A DNA stretch of 64,000 nucleotides from Robertkochia marina (GTDB lineage Bacteria; Bacteroidota; Bacteroidia; Flavobacteriales; Flavobacteriaceae). Shown in pieces: positions 56,135 through 62,795 of the stretch (the first letter of the stretch is position 1; each line of letters starts with the position of its first letter). The stretch spans positions 62,001 to 126,000 of the forward strand of contig NZ_SSMC01000002.1 of assembly GCF_004799345.1 (NCBI RefSeq), read 5' to 3'. Both the position numbers and the translations under genes were made by a program. Below the pieces are notes generated by a model. The model was given only the letters and a program-made list of their open reading frames with translations. It searched no databases and was not told the origin of the DNA.

Positions 56135-56695
56135 TTAGTTTTTGTTTTTATACAGTTCCATAGCTCTTAGAAATTTCTTTCCTCCATTTTTTGTTTGATC
56201 ATAAATGAATCCATTCAATTCCGGATGATTCTGATCAATCCAATTCAAGAGTTGATTTTTGTTAATTTCCCAGATGGAGTCATTGAAGTTTACATATTCA
56301 ATTTCTACACTAGTGATTTTATTTTTATCAAACTTAATTGTCTGATTTGTTATAAATGGTTCCTTGTGAAGGAATTGAATCCTTTTATCAGATTTAGAGA
56401 TTTTAGCCTTTATACCCTTTTCAATTTTCTCAATTTCAAGGATTTCATAGCTAGGGTTAAAAGTTGAATCCCATTTTAAAAATTCAATGTATTCCTCTTG
56501 AGAATAGACCTGTTCATATGCTTCTTCTTTTATTGCTAGACTATCTGAAAACCATAGATCTATTTCTGAGTAGTTGGATTTATCTAAAGCACTATAATAT
56601 TCCGTTGCAATTGAAAGTTGATCAATCTTTTTCTCATCAAGATTGCAGGATGCTAAGAAGATTGAAATTAATATTAGGGTAATGATTTTATTCAT
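56135..56695 (-). CDS. Hypothetical lipoprotein (cassette 3)
   Basis: A 186-residue protein with signal MNKIITLILISIFLASC, lipobox LASC. No recognised family; it is rich in Lys, Glu, Ile and Ser with mixed helices and strands (SQEEYIEFLKWDSTFNPSYE, GIKAKISKSDKRIQFL). It is the single gene of cassette 3 and starts only about 12 bases from the repeat core, so it must rely on upstream transcription. It is AT-rich. The envelope location is clear; the function is unknown. Confidence 0.7.
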   Translation of the reverse strand: MNKIITLILISIFLASCNLDEKKIDQLSIATEYYSALDKSNYSEIDLWFSDSLAIKEEAYEQVYSQEEYIEFLKWDSTFNPSYEILEIEKIEKGIKAKISKSDKRIQFLHKEPFITNQTIKFDKNKITSVEIEYVNFNDSIWEINKNQLLNWIDQNHPELNGFIYDQTKNGGKKFLRAMELYKNKN

Positions 56696-56716
56696 CTGGG
56701 ATTTTTCCTAATGGGC

Positions 56717-56941
56717 TACGGTCGGGCTATGCACCGGTGTGGTTGGCTGGTCTGGCTGACCTTTCTCAACCTCCGGAACTTGTGAAGGAGGTTTGGCCTT
56801 TGGCGTTCCTGCCTGCCGGCAGGCAGGGGAGGAGACCAGCAACCTTAACGAGGTGCATTTTTTCTTTTTTAGTCAGGAGATTAAGATAAAGAAAATAGTC
56901 TAATTCTTATAGGATCTAGCACTGGGGTATAGCCTCATGTT
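56717..56941. repeat. Cassette-junction repeat unit D
   Basis: The left core is damaged: TAATGGGCTAC-GG instead of the expected AAT-GGGATAC-AAC-GG, a loss of about three bases, yet most of the heptamer still complements cassette 3's start. The palindrome CCTGCCTGCCGGCAGGCAGG recurs at 56808-56827. The right core opens cassette 4 as GTT-ATGCACT-GGC. Confidence 0.8.
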
Positions 56942-56953
56942 ATGCACTGGCGA

Positions 56954-57271
56954 TTATTTTTTTCTTTTCATTTTCACAGGATTTTGACGAGTATCGAAAA
57001 CATCATTTATTTCAATTCTGTTTCTCGTGTGGTCAATCCTGTAAATAATTTTATAGTTTTTGTGAACTAGATATCTGAAGTTCAAATTCCGGTCTTTAAG
57101 TAGAGGTTCCTCAGGGCCAATTTCTGGTTGATCTTCTAATTTGGTAGTCTCTTCGAAAATGCCGTTCACAATTTTCCGTGCAACCTTAAGGCTTGCTTTT
57201 TCCTTATGATAGTCGAAAATTGATTTGAGTTCGTCTGTAGCGAAGGAAGTCCAATAAATTTCTAAGCCCAT
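56954..57271 (-). CDS. RelE/ParE-family toxin (cassette 4)
   Basis: A 105-residue toxin, MGLEIYWTSFATDELKSIFDYHKEKASLKVARKIV..., with the helix pair, the DQPEIGPEEPLL loop and the strand pair FRYLVHKNYKIIYRIDHTRNRIEINDVFDTRQNP ending typical of the family. It overlaps the end of the antitoxin gene by 10 bases and forms one module with it. It is the second gene of cassette 4 and is unlike the toxin of cassette 1 beyond family level, so the two modules were acquired separately. The target (gyrase or mRNA) is not decided. Confidence 0.88.
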   Translation of the reverse strand: MGLEIYWTSFATDELKSIFDYHKEKASLKVARKIVNGIFEETTKLEDQPEIGPEEPLLKDRNLNFRYLVHKNYKIIYRIDHTRNRIEINDVFDTRQNPVKMKRKK

Positions 57272-57507
57272 TTATTGATTTCAGATTTGAGTTCTTTACT
57301 TGATTTTACACGACCTTCTTTTGAGTCTTTTAAAGACTGGTCAATCCTGTTGTTGAACTCTTCGATGGACATTGGAGAAATTTCATTCTCTTCAGCTGAG
57401 TTCCTTTCTTTTTTCAAAAGTTTTTCCAGCTTAGAAATTGCTTCTTCACTTTGAAGTTTAAGGAACTCCTGAATAAATTCTAATTTTCGAGATTGAAGAT
57501 CCATCAA
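57262..57507 (-). CDS. Antitoxin of the cassette 4 module
   Basis: An 81-residue, highly charged helical protein (MMDLQSRKLEFIQEFLKLQSEEAISKLEKLL...), of the small antitoxin type that accompanies RelE/ParE-like toxins in Bacteroidota. The N-terminal 40 residues form the probable dimer helix, and the SPMSIEEFNNRIDQSLKDSKEGRVKSSKELKSEI tail the toxin-binding part. No DNA-binding domain is obvious. The first gene of cassette 4, overlapping the toxin gene. The start could be either of the two adjacent Met codons. Confidence 0.8.
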   Translation of the reverse strand: MMDLQSRKLEFIQEFLKLQSEEAISKLEKLLKKERNSAEENEISPMSIEEFNNRIDQSLKDSKEGRVKSSKELKSEINKWA

Positions 57508-57575
57508 ATTGGGCTTTAGTCAAAGATAAGGAAATTATGTTTTTTGGTAAACGGGACTTTTTCTCGCTTGTGCAT

Positions 57576-57747
57576 AACGGTCGGGCTATGCGCTGGCGTG
57601 GTTGGCTGGCCTGGGCGACCCTTTGGCCTTTGGCGTTGGAGGAGAACAGGGCAGCGAGCACATAGCTTTGGTTTTTTACTGGAGTTTAAGATAGAGAAAA
57701 TAGTTAAAACTTGTAAGAAATGTAGCGCTTGCGTATAGCCTCATGTT
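57576..57747. repeat. Cassette-junction repeat unit E
   Basis: The left core GC-TTGTGCAT-AAC pairs with cassette 4's start (GTT-ATGCACT-GGC) at six of seven heptamer positions. Inner boxes are GGCTAT and ATAGCC, and the arm ATGCGCTGG matches CAGCGAGCACAT. The right core opens cassette 5 as GTT-ACCATAC-GTT. Confidence 0.85.
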
Positions 57748-57758
57748 ACCATACGTTT

Positions 57759-58172
57759 TTATTTTTTCACACGTTTCAAATTCCGAGTTGCCCAAAATTC
57801 GTATCCGTTTATTGGTTTTATTTTCCGTTTTCTTATTCTGTAACTTATGTTCGAATTGATTTCAGTCCAATTTTTGTCCGATTTACTTTCTTTCTCCAGT
57901 TTTATATTCAGAATCAGAGTGTCATTTTTAATTTTCCATTCTCCTTTTAATTCCGAATAAATTATTTCGTGATAATGATAGAATTTAGTCCGATGAAAAG
58001 TTCCGTTTTCGTAAAGTACTAAACTGTCAGAGTCGATATAATTCCATTTTATTCCGCCGCCAATTTTTGATTTAGTTCTTTCTTTTTCGAAAACGTATTC
58101 AGAGTGAATTTCCTGTGAAATCACAAAGTTTGTCAAAAGACTAAAAAATAATATTAGAACTGTTTTTCTCAA
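57759..58172 (-). CDS. Hypothetical exported protein (cassette 5)
   Basis: A 137-residue protein from TTG 58172 (read LRKTVLILFFSLLTNFVISQ), a good signal peptide. The open frame continues to 58259 but that part is a translation of repeat unit F, so I reject the longer start. The mature part is beta-rich (WNYIDSDSLVLYENGTFH, SELKGEWKIKNDTLILNIKLE), of a lipocalin-like style seen in small flavobacterial proteins; no family is certain. The start codon lies two bases after the cassette heptamer, so the cassette has essentially no leader. It is AT-rich. Confidence 0.65.
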   Translation of the reverse strand: MRKTVLILFFSLLTNFVISQEIHSEYVFEKERTKSKIGGGIKWNYIDSDSLVLYENGTFHRTKFYHYHEIIYSELKGEWKIKNDTLILNIKLEKESKSDKNWTEINSNISYRIRKRKIKPINGYEFWATRNLKRVKK

Positions 58173-58181
58173 ATGTATGGT

Positions 58182-58356
58182 AACGGTCGGGCTATGCACC
58201 GGTGCGGTATGGGGCAGCTGGGCGACCTTTTGGCCTTTGGCGTTGGAGGAGTGCAGCAACCTTAACGAGGTGCATTCTTTTTTTTGTTCTGGAGATTAAG
58301 ATAAAGAAAATAGTCTAATTCTTGTAGGATCTAGCACTGGGGTATAGCCTCTTGTT
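58182..58356. repeat. Cassette-junction repeat unit F
   Basis: The left core AAT-GTATGGT-AAC pairs perfectly with the heptamer of cassette 5 (GTT-ACCATAC-GTT), with the fixed T opposite G. Inner boxes are GGCTAT and ATAGCC, and the arm ATGCACCGG matches GAGGTGCAT. The right core opens cassette 6 as GTT-GTAGCAC-GTT, the same heptamer as cassette 2. Confidence 0.87.
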
Positions 58357-58366
58357 GTAGCACGTT

Positions 58367-58963
58367 TTATTTTTGTTCTGATGTTAGTCTTAATTCAGTC
58401 AATACTTTATTCGCTTCTTCGAACAGTTTTAGCCAATCTGAATTTTCGTTTTCAATGTTTTTCAAGGTCTCTTGAGCGTAATAGGTTCCATTATTGGTTA
58501 GAAAATAAAACCTTACGCAGCCCTTGTCAGGTAAAGGAGTAGATTTAGTTTGTTCTGATTTAGATAGAAATTCTTGTCCGAGTTGAATATAAGGGGAAAC
58601 TGCTTGTCTTACATTTTCGTGTTGTCCACCTCCAATCACTCCGCCTCCTGAACTTAAATACATACTTGCATCACCTGTTTCATAGGCAGATACAGTTGCG
58701 ATTCTATCCCCTAAATCCCAATCCATGACAATTCCATAAACTTTCGTTTCTCCTTCAGGTGTTTCAATTCCAAGTTGTTCAGCTGTTACGTATAGAGCCA
58801 TTTCTCTAAGTCCGTCAAATGGATTTTCTTTTTGTTCCGTTTTCTCTTCAGATTGTGCAACTGTTGTATTTTCCTTTGATTCACTTTTCGGATTACAAGC
58901 AACAAAAATTCCAGAAGCGATAAGTATTGCTGCTCCAATAATTATATATGTGGTCATTTTCAT
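58367..58963 (-). CDS. Hypothetical lipoprotein (cassette 6)
   Basis: A 198-residue protein with lipobox IFVAC after a hydrophobic signal. A low-complexity Ser/Glu/Lys linker (about 24-48) leads to a globular domain with GETKVYGIVMDWDLGDRIATVSAYETGDASMYLSSGGGVIGGGQH, a glycine-rich segment, and KGCVRFYFLTNNGTYYAQETL. No named family recognised; the pattern recalls small two-layer proteins that bind ligands. It is the only gene of cassette 6, with the leader about 20 bases from the core. Confidence 0.72.
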   Translation of the reverse strand: MKMTTYIIIGAAILIASGIFVACNPKSESKENTTVAQSEEKTEQKENPFDGLREMALYVTAEQLGIETPEGETKVYGIVMDWDLGDRIATVSAYETGDASMYLSSGGGVIGGGQHENVRQAVSPYIQLGQEFLSKSEQTKSTPLPDKGCVRFYFLTNNGTYYAQETLKNIENENSDWLKLFEEANKVLTELRLTSEQK

Positions 58964-58986
58964 TTAATTTCTTTTTAATGTGCTAC

Positions 58987-59165
58987 AACGGCAGGGCTAT
59001 GCACTGGCGCGGGTGGAGGCAGCTGGCCGAGCTTTGGGCCTTTGGCGTTGGCGGAGACCAGCAACCTTAACGAGGTGCATTTTTTCTTTTTTGTTCTGGA
59101 GATTAAGATAAAGAAAATAGTCTAATTCTTGTAGGAGTGATAGCGCTTGGGTATAGCCTCATGTT
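58987..59165. repeat. Cassette-junction repeat unit G
   Basis: The left core AAT-GTGCTAC-AAC pairs perfectly with the heptamer of cassette 6. Inner boxes are GGCTAT and ATAGCC (the spacer is GGCAG rather than GGTCG), and the arm ATGCACTGG matches GAGGTGCAT. The right core opens cassette 7 as GTT-GTGCCTC-GTA. Confidence 0.86.
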
Positions 59166-59180
59166 GTGCCTCGTATTTTT

Positions 59181-59501
59181 TTACCTCATTTTATAATTTT
59201 TCCACACCATAAATAATGTGATTCCAATTTCTGGGCTAAGGAAAGTAACTGAAATTAATAGCCAATCAATTAGTCTTTTTGATTTGATATCCACAATCAT
59301 AAAAACTACCACAATTAAATTAATCAGGAACCCAACTAGGGAAGTTATTGACTGTATTAATTCAATCGTGTTCGGATTGTCAATCGGATTGTTGATTGCA
59401 GTATAGTATAACTTCAATCCATATGGTTGAATAAACCTTACTACTAACAAATAGGCTAGTAATAAAATGACGTACTTTTTAAAAAATCCTTTAAACTCCA
59501 T
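59181..59501 (-). CDS. Small multi-pass membrane protein (cassette 7)
   Basis: A 106-residue protein with three likely membrane helices (YVILLLAYLLVVRFI, ITSLVGFLINLIVVVFMIVDI and LLISVTFLSPEIGITLFMVW). No family recognised. It is the second gene of cassette 7, 7 bases after the lipoprotein gene, so the two are co-transcribed and may act at the same membrane. Confidence 0.65.
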   Translation of the reverse strand: MEFKGFFKKYVILLLAYLLVVRFIQPYGLKLYYTAINNPIDNPNTIELIQSITSLVGFLINLIVVVFMIVDIKSKRLIDWLLISVTFLSPEIGITLFMVWKNYKMR

Positions 59502-59508
59502 ATTAATT

Positions 59509-60129
59509 TCACCAAACTATAACCCATTTTTGGAGGGTCATATTAGTTTTATTTATTGTTATTCCTTTTGAAAACCCAGTTGATAATTCCTCTGGTAAAT
59601 CCTTTCTTTTTTTTGAATCAGGTCGTTTCAATAAATCTGTAAATCGATAATCAACTATAATTATCTCCAAGTCTTTAATCCTTTCCCATAAATGAGTCGA
59701 TTCATTTGGTTCACAAATCGCATACTGCGGCACTGGTATGGGGGCCTCGCTGTTATAATTGCCTTGAACACTATTTTCCAGTTTTCCATACGTGTTTATT
59801 ACAATTAAACTACTGTCCAAAGAATGTTTTATTGATTTTGCCTCTTTGGAATATTTAGCCCTTATTAAGTTTAGTTCATCCACATTTGTAATTCTTGTTG
59901 TTATGTACATTCCAGCATAATCATCTATCCCATTGAAATAATCAAGAGAAGCATATCCTAAACTTAAATAACTGTTTGGAATTTTTTTTGGTATAAGATT
60001 TACCAATGAAGAATCAAATGAGTTGTAACAGCTGATGTATTTTGCTTGATCTTTTGGTTCATTCATATTCAAACAACCTGTTAGAATCCCCATAACAAGA
60101 GTTAGATATATGATATTTTTAATTCGCAT
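59509..60129 (-). CDS. Hypothetical lipoprotein (cassette 7)
   Basis: A 206-residue protein from ATG 60129 (MRIKNIIYLTLVMGILTGC), with lipobox ILTGC. The open frame extends to 60249, but the added residues are a translation of repeat unit H and are rejected. The mature domain contains SLGYASLDYFNGIDDYAGMYITTRITN and EIIIVDYRFTDLLKRPDSKKRKDLP, with no recognised family. It is the first gene of the two-gene cassette 7, 35 bases from the core AAC. Confidence 0.7.
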   Translation of the reverse strand: MRIKNIIYLTLVMGILTGCLNMNEPKDQAKYISCYNSFDSSLVNLIPKKIPNSYLSLGYASLDYFNGIDDYAGMYITTRITNVDELNLIRAKYSKEAKSIKHSLDSSLIVINTYGKLENSVQGNYNSEAPIPVPQYAICEPNESTHLWERIKDLEIIIVDYRFTDLLKRPDSKKRKDLPEELSTGFSKGITINKTNMTLQKWVIVW

Positions 60130-60163
60130 AATTTCTTTCCGTCCAGTTTTCAATATGAGGCAC

Positions 60164-60335
60164 AACGGTTGGGCTATGCACAGGCGTGGGTGGCTGGCCT
60201 GGGCGACCTTTTGGCCTTTGGCGTTGGAGGAGAACAGGACAGCAAGCACATAGCTTTGGTTTAGTTGTGGATTTGAAGATAATGAATATAGTCGAAACTT
60301 GTAGGAATGATAGCGCTTGGGTATAGCCTCATGTT
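60164..60335. repeat. Cassette-junction repeat unit H
   Basis: The left core ATAT-GAGGCAC-AAC pairs with cassette 7's start (GTT-GTGCCTC-GTA): the heptamer is perfect and T stands opposite G. Inner boxes are GGCTAT and ATAGCC, with a CAGCAAGCACAT arm as in unit E. The right core opens cassette 8 as GTT-AGCGGTA-GTA. Confidence 0.87.
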
Positions 60336-60346
60336 AGCGGTAGTAT

Positions 60347-61054
60347 TTATGAAACCCAAAGCTGGATTGTATCGGCAATCTTCCATTTTCCATTTGATTT
60401 AACGCAAAATATTAATTCTCCTGAACCACATAATCGTCCACAAGGCATAGAATAGTAAAAAATCGCCTTATCATTGTTTTTATTAATCTTAAAGTCTGAA
60501 AAGCGAATTGAGCCAATGTATCGGTAATCAGGGCTTTTCCAATATTCTGGATCTTGACTGGCAAGTATTGCTAAATCTTTAATAATATATCTTCCTTTAT
60601 TCTTTAAAGCATTCAATTCTATTTTTCCTGGATTAAAATCTGTACTATCAACCATCTTGGTAAGAAGTTGATCAAATTCTTTCGAGTGTAATTCTGGCGA
60701 ATAGTGAATCCGCGGAAATGATTCCTGTTTCGGATTCCAATATTCAAATGCCTGTTTTGGGTTAATGAATGAAGGTAGTATTCCTATTACCAATTTTGAA
60801 CTGTCTAACTTAGGATTATCATATGCCTCATCGAATTGTTCTTTTTGAATCTTGTACCTTAAAGAATCCTGTTTATTTTCGGCATATTCTAATGGTAAGG
60901 GAGGAATAGGGAGTTCTTCATAATAATATTGGGTTCCAATTAAGTCTAAGAAAACATCATTCAGTATCTCAATTTCAGAAAATGTTTTCCGAGTATTGGA
61001 TGTACAGCTACAAAGGACACTAATAATGAATATATAGAATATGACTTTTTTCAT
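60347..61054 (-). CDS. Hypothetical lipoprotein (cassette 8)
   Basis: A 235-residue protein from ATG 61054 (MKKVIFYIFIISVLCSC), lipobox VLCSC. The open frame up to 61141 runs through repeat unit I and is rejected. The middle of the protein is acidic and helical; the C-terminal third (GSIRFSDFKINKNNDKAIFYYSMPCGRLCGSGELIFCVKSNGKWKIADTI) is beta-rich with four cysteines and resembles small lipoprotein beta-sandwich domains. No family recognised. The start codon begins two bases after the cassette heptamer. Confidence 0.72.
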   Translation of the reverse strand: MKKVIFYIFIISVLCSCTSNTRKTFSEIEILNDVFLDLIGTQYYYEELPIPPLPLEYAENKQDSLRYKIQKEQFDEAYDNPKLDSSKLVIGILPSFINPKQAFEYWNPKQESFPRIHYSPELHSKEFDQLLTKMVDSTDFNPGKIELNALKNKGRYIIKDLAILASQDPEYWKSPDYRYIGSIRFSDFKINKNNDKAIFYYSMPCGRLCGSGELIFCVKSNGKWKIADTIQLWVS

Positions 61055-61063
61055 ATTACCGCT

Positions 61064-61240
61064 AACGGTCGGGCTATGCACCGGTGTGGTATGGGGCCGC
61101 TGGGCGACCTTTTGGCCTTTGACGTTGGCGGAGACCAGCAACCTTAACGAGGTGCATTTTTTCTTTTTTGTTCTGGAGATTAAGATAAAGAAAATAGTCT
61201 AATTCTTGTAGGATCTAGCACTGGGGTATAGCCTCATGTT
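61064..61240. repeat. Cassette-junction repeat unit I
   Basis: The left core TAT-TACCGCT-AAC pairs perfectly over the heptamer with cassette 8's start (GTT-AGCGGTA-GTA). Inner boxes are GGCTAT and ATAGCC, and the arm ATGCACCGG matches GAGGTGCAT. The right core opens cassette 9 as GTT-GTGCTGC-GTT. Confidence 0.87.
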
Positions 61241-61261
61241 GTGCTGCGTTTACACTTAGAA

Positions 61262-62137
61262 CTAATAATTTAAGTTATATCCTATTCCAAGACTTAACTC
61301 ATTAAAGGAACTTAATTTATAATATTTTAGAAATATTAAGAATCGTTTGTATGCACCTTGAATTTTACCGAAGTACTCGATATTATTATTGTAAATCGAA
61401 ATTTTTCCAACTACTTCTGGATAAAGTGGTCTCCCAATATTAGTGCTTAAGCCAATTAAAAATCCAGAAGAATTATTTTTTTTACCAGTATCTAAATCAT
61501 TAAAATCTAAATGACTATAACCTGCAATAAAACTAATTCTTGAAAGATTAAGGTCGGTTTCAAAAGAATAGGATTTACTATTTAACTTCCGGTCATATTC
61601 GAATTCTCTATAATTAGCTCGGAAATCAAAATCAAAATCACAGGTCGATATTGGGTGTTTAAATTCTAAGCTACCTTCTTGGAAAATGTTTTCTTTAGTA
61701 TTTGTCTGATAGCTGTAACTAACTTCTAATACTCCTCCGAAAAATATGTAAGGTGAGGATAATTCAATTTTGCCACCAATTGGATTATTTATTAAGCCAC
61801 TCTGTCCGTAAATACTAATTTGATTCGCATCAAAGAAATCTTTGTTACAATCCCATTTTGTCTTTACTGTGATATTATTTTCTCCTTCAAGTTTATATTC
61901 TTTCGATAACATTCCTACATAAGAGAAAACTAAGGTTACGTACGGATCTGATACTTCAAATTTAAAGTGGCCCTCCAAATCCGTTTGGGTGCCATTTTTT
62001 GTTCCTTTTTCGAGAATTATTACACCTGGTATCGGAGTATTTTCGTTTTTTGATATTACTACCCCAGAAATTTGATGCTGACTCCAACTTAAAATTGGAA
62101 TTAAAAGAAAGGCTAATATCAGATTGTATTTAGTCAA
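61262..62137 (-). CDS. CarboxypepD_reg-like domain protein (cassette 9)
   Basis: A 291-residue exported protein; I take the TTG at 62137 (TKYNLILAFLLIPILSWSQ, a good signal peptide), while an in-frame TTG inside the repeat core at 62161 is possible. Residues about 21-100 form the carboxypeptidase-regulatory-like beta domain seen at the start of many bacteroidete TonB-dependent receptors (QISGVVISKNENTPIPGVII, GTKNGTQTDLEGHFKFEV). The rest is beta-strand-rich with aromatic strands (YSYQTNTKENIFQEG, KIQGAYKRFLIFLKYYKL) ending GIGYNLNY, like a small outer-membrane barrel rather than a receptor. It is the single gene of cassette 9. Confidence 0.72.
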   Translation of the reverse strand: MTKYNLILAFLLIPILSWSQHQISGVVISKNENTPIPGVIILEKGTKNGTQTDLEGHFKFEVSDPYVTLVFSYVGMLSKEYKLEGENNITVKTKWDCNKDFFDANQISIYGQSGLINNPIGGKIELSSPYIFFGGVLEVSYSYQTNTKENIFQEGSLEFKHPISTCDFDFDFRANYREFEYDRKLNSKSYSFETDLNLSRISFIAGYSHLDFNDLDTGKKNNSSGFLIGLSTNIGRPLYPEVVGKISIYNNNIEYFGKIQGAYKRFLIFLKYYKLSSFNELSLGIGYNLNY

Positions 62138-62159
62138 ATTTTTCTGGTAAATGCTGCAC

Positions 62160-62330
62160 AACGGCTAGTGTATGAACCGTTGTGGCTGGGCGTGCTCAAG
62201 CTCTTTTTGGCCTTTTGCGGCTGGGGAGCTTGAGCCGCCGAGTAGTGGCGGTTCATTTTAGTTCTGGTGTTGAATATAAGAAAATAGTCGAAACTTGTAG
62301 GAAGTAGCAATGGCTTTATACACCTAAGTT
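62160..62330. repeat. Cassette-junction repeat unit J (divergent, covarying)
   Basis: The left core AAAT-GCTGCAC-AAC pairs with cassette 9's start (GTT-GTGCTGC-GTT) at six of seven positions. The inner boxes are changed on both sides, GTGTAT with ATACAC instead of GGCTAT with ATAGCC, and the arm becomes ATGAACCG with CGGTTCAT, so pairing is kept. The right core opens cassette 10 as GTT-ATGCGGC-GTT. Confidence 0.8.
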
Positions 62331-62541
62331 ATGCGGCGTTGATTTAAGCTGGAATCCCCGGATCCTGGCAAGTACACCCCGCGAGGCGTGCAATTAGCTG
62401 TGGGCGAGGGTGGGGGCACGGCTTGCGGCTATTCTCTGGGAGGTGAGCGCGAAAAAAGTCAAAAATTTTTCGAGTCTTATCAGACTCCCCCACTTAAAAA
62501 TCGACTATAAAAAAGTGCCTTCGGCACTTAGAATGACGCAT
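62331..62541. other. ORF-less cassette 10 with a terminator
   Basis: About 210 bases, GC-rich in its left half, without a credible gene. The right end holds an intrinsic terminator pointing left (62509-62529). It is bounded by GTT-ATGCGGC-GTT and AAT-GACGCAT-AAC. Confidence 0.7.
62509..62529 (-). terminator. Intrinsic terminator at the entrance of cassette 10
   Basis: The minus strand reads AAGTGCC-GAA-GGCACTTTTTT: a 7 bp stem, 3-base loop and T-run. Located just inside the cassette end, it would stop leftward transcription entering cassettes 1-9 from the right. Confidence 0.7.
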
Positions 62542-62719
62542 AACGGTCGGGCTATGCACTGGCGCGGGTGGGGGCAGCTGGCCGAGCTTTGGGCCTTTGG
62601 CGTTGGAGGAGGCCAGCAACCAAGACGTGGTGCATTTTTTTCTTTTTGTTCTGGATTTGAAGATAGAAAAAATAGTCTAATTCTTACAGAAAAGCAGCGC
62701 TTGGGTATAGCCTCATGTT
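62542..62719. repeat. Cassette-junction repeat unit K
   Basis: The left core AAT-GACGCAT-AAC pairs with cassette 10's start (GTT-ATGCGGC-GTT) at six of seven positions. Inner boxes are GGCTAT and ATAGCC, and the arm ATGCACTGG matches GTGGTGCAT. The right core opens the next segment as GTT-GTACAAA-GTT, which continues beyond the window. Confidence 0.85.
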
Positions 62720-62795
62720 GTACAAAGTTTTCCTATCTTTATTTTTATTTATAGCGATTAATCTTACACTTTACTTCTTAATTTCAAATTTTTAA

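Larger units (their letters stand above)
54386..62719 (-). mobile_element. Integron-like gene-cassette array (11 junction repeats, 10 bounded cassettes)
   Basis: Eleven related hairpin repeats (units A-K) separate ten segments, nine holding one or two short genes, all on the minus strand. Each segment begins GTT plus a private 7-mer and ends with the complement of that 7-mer plus AAC, exactly as the two core sites of one integron cassette pair in its circular form. Read on the minus strand, start codons follow the core by a few to about 70 bases and the repeat comes after the gene, as in promoterless cassettes. Cargo is typical of sedentary chromosomal integrons: toxin-antitoxin pairs, small lipoproteins and unknowns. 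No integrase gene or attI is in the window. The integron reading is inference; the end complementarity is observed. Confidence 0.75.

Noticed and set aside
57508-57661. A separate minus-strand gene reading through repeat unit E
   Set aside because: The frame is the translated repeat (NAKGQRVAQ-type residues) and overlaps the antitoxin start out of frame.
54386-62719. CRISPR-like or simple transposon (MITE) explanation of the junction repeats
   Set aside because: The spacing is gene-sized and irregular, and the sequences flanking a repeat are not target-site duplications: they pair with the far end of the same segment instead.
62410-62754. A 114-codon open frame on the plus strand
   Set aside because: It spans the ORF-less cassette, its terminator and repeat unit K; the residues are translated repeat and no signal or domain is seen.
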